Source of the DNA: Solobacterium sp. | GTDB lineage: Bacteria; Bacillota_I; Bacilli_A; Erysipelotrichales; Erysipelotrichaceae | Direction of reading: 5' to 3' | Assembly (NCBI GenBank): GCA_015256455.1 | Contig: JABZMB010000063.1 | Span: forward strand, 1 to 6,795 | DNA: 6,795 bases | In this document: one piece after another, positions 6,349 to 6,795 of the stretch | Numbering within the stretch: position 1 is the first letter of the stretch | Layout: each line of letters begins with the position of its first letter | The notes under the pieces: generated by a model | The model's database searches: none | What the model saw: only the letters and a program-made list of their open reading frames with translations | What the model was told of the DNA's origin: nothing | Made by a program: the position numbers and the translations under genes

Positions 6349-6795
6349 ACTTTATCCACTCACTTTGAATTTGATTACCATCCTTAGAAATGACATTTAC
6401 ACCGCTTATGATGTCCAACTTTGTACATAACCAGAAGTCATCTTCAGGAAATTGTGGTTTGTTTGGGTCAAAGAACTTAGCACCTTCTTGTTGTTTCAGA
6501 AGATCTACTCTCTTTTGTAAATCATTAAGCGTACGATTTTCTAATAACGCCTTTAGATAGTCTGCACATAAGGCATCCTCTTCTGTCTCGATCTTTCCTT
6601 CCCAACCCATCGGTACAATTGATACAACCTCTGGATTTTGTTCGAGGATATATTTTGCAGTCGCCTTCGCATTAACAAGAGCTCCTGTAACAATCTGGCT
6701 AGCGTTTACTGCAGAAGCGAGTCCTAAAACACCAGCACTGGTTGTATGTATTAAGGTCTTTCCACTCAGGTCTACTCCTACAAACTCACTTGGAG
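6341..6795 (-). CDS. ComB-like protein (2-phosphosulfolactate phosphatase family), C-terminal 150 residues; 5' end outside window
   Basis: The frame is open from the right window edge (first complete codon at 6793) to the TAA at 6341, so a start at the Met codon at 6610 would be internal and wrong. The fragment shows a segment like the ComB core: LIHTTSAGVLGLASAV, where characterised relatives read TTNGTRA, then TGALVNAKATAKYIL, then VSIVPMGWEGKIETEEDALCADYL, close to the family pattern of a Gly-Trp-Glu-Gly turn followed by an Asp/Glu-rich, Cys-Ala segment. ComB hydrolyses 2-phosphosulfolactate in coenzyme M synthesis of methanogens, a pathway not expected in this host, so the true substrate is probably different. 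The C-terminal 40 residues (from FFDPNKPQ) contain LDIISGVNVI. This gene leads the HAD and YhfC genes in an overlapping arrangement. The name is at family level only. Confidence 0.78.
   Translation of the reverse strand, partial: PSEFVGVDLSGKTLIHTTSAGVLGLASAVNASQIVTGALVNAKATAKYILEQNPEVVSIVPMGWEGKIETEEDALCADYLKALLENRTLNDLQKRVDLLKQQEGAKFFDPNKPQFPEDDFWLCTKLDIISGVNVISKDGNQIQSEWIKYE

Noticed and set aside
6341..6610. Independent 89-residue gene starting at the Met codon at 6610
   Set aside because: The frame stays open to the window edge and the upstream residues match the ComB-like family, so this Met is internal.

Overview
The window looks like a low-GC Bacillota chromosome. It is mostly a housekeeping cluster, and every supported gene lies on the minus strand, so transcription runs from position 6795 towards 1. 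The order rplS - (lepB) - rbgA - rnhB - dprA - topA resembles the trmD-rplS-rbgA-rnhB...dprA-topA neighbourhood of Bacillus. The compact version, with lepB inserted and a short DprA, would suit Erysipelotrichia or a related lineage. The class is inference from gene order and protein style, not from a search.

Region 1 (6795-4754) is a tightly coupled three-gene unit: the C-terminal part of a ComB-like (2-phosphosulfolactate phosphatase family) protein, a Cof-type HAD phosphatase, and a YhfC-family polytopic membrane protein resembling intramembrane metalloproteases. The genes overlap by 8 and 4 bp, so they are probably co-transcribed. Their shared role is unknown.

Region 2 (4753-4247) is a self-contained rplS (ribosomal protein L19) unit. 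It has its own extended -10 promoter, a roughly 80-nt structured leader that fits the L19 leader family, the gene, and an intrinsic terminator six bases after the stop codon.

Region 3 (4247-1) is the lepB-rbgA-rnhB-dprA-topA operon. A consensus TATAAT with an extended -10 TG starts right at the U-tract of the rplS terminator. lepB/rbgA and rbgA/rnhB overlap, by 7 and 29 bp. An 11-bp hairpin that buries the dprA ribosome-binding site lies between rnhB and dprA. topA starts 57 bp after dprA and runs off the left edge. The operon joins protein secretion (signal peptidase I), 50S subunit assembly (RbgA), removal of RNA from DNA (RNase HII), ssDNA/RecA handling (DprA) and supercoil control (TopA).

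No mobile element, CRISPR array, tRNA or rRNA was seen, and no intergenic stretch exceeds about 120 bp. I found no clearly new system. The best leads are the dprA hairpin, the fused terminator/promoter after rplS, and the unexplained ComB-like/HAD/YhfC trio.
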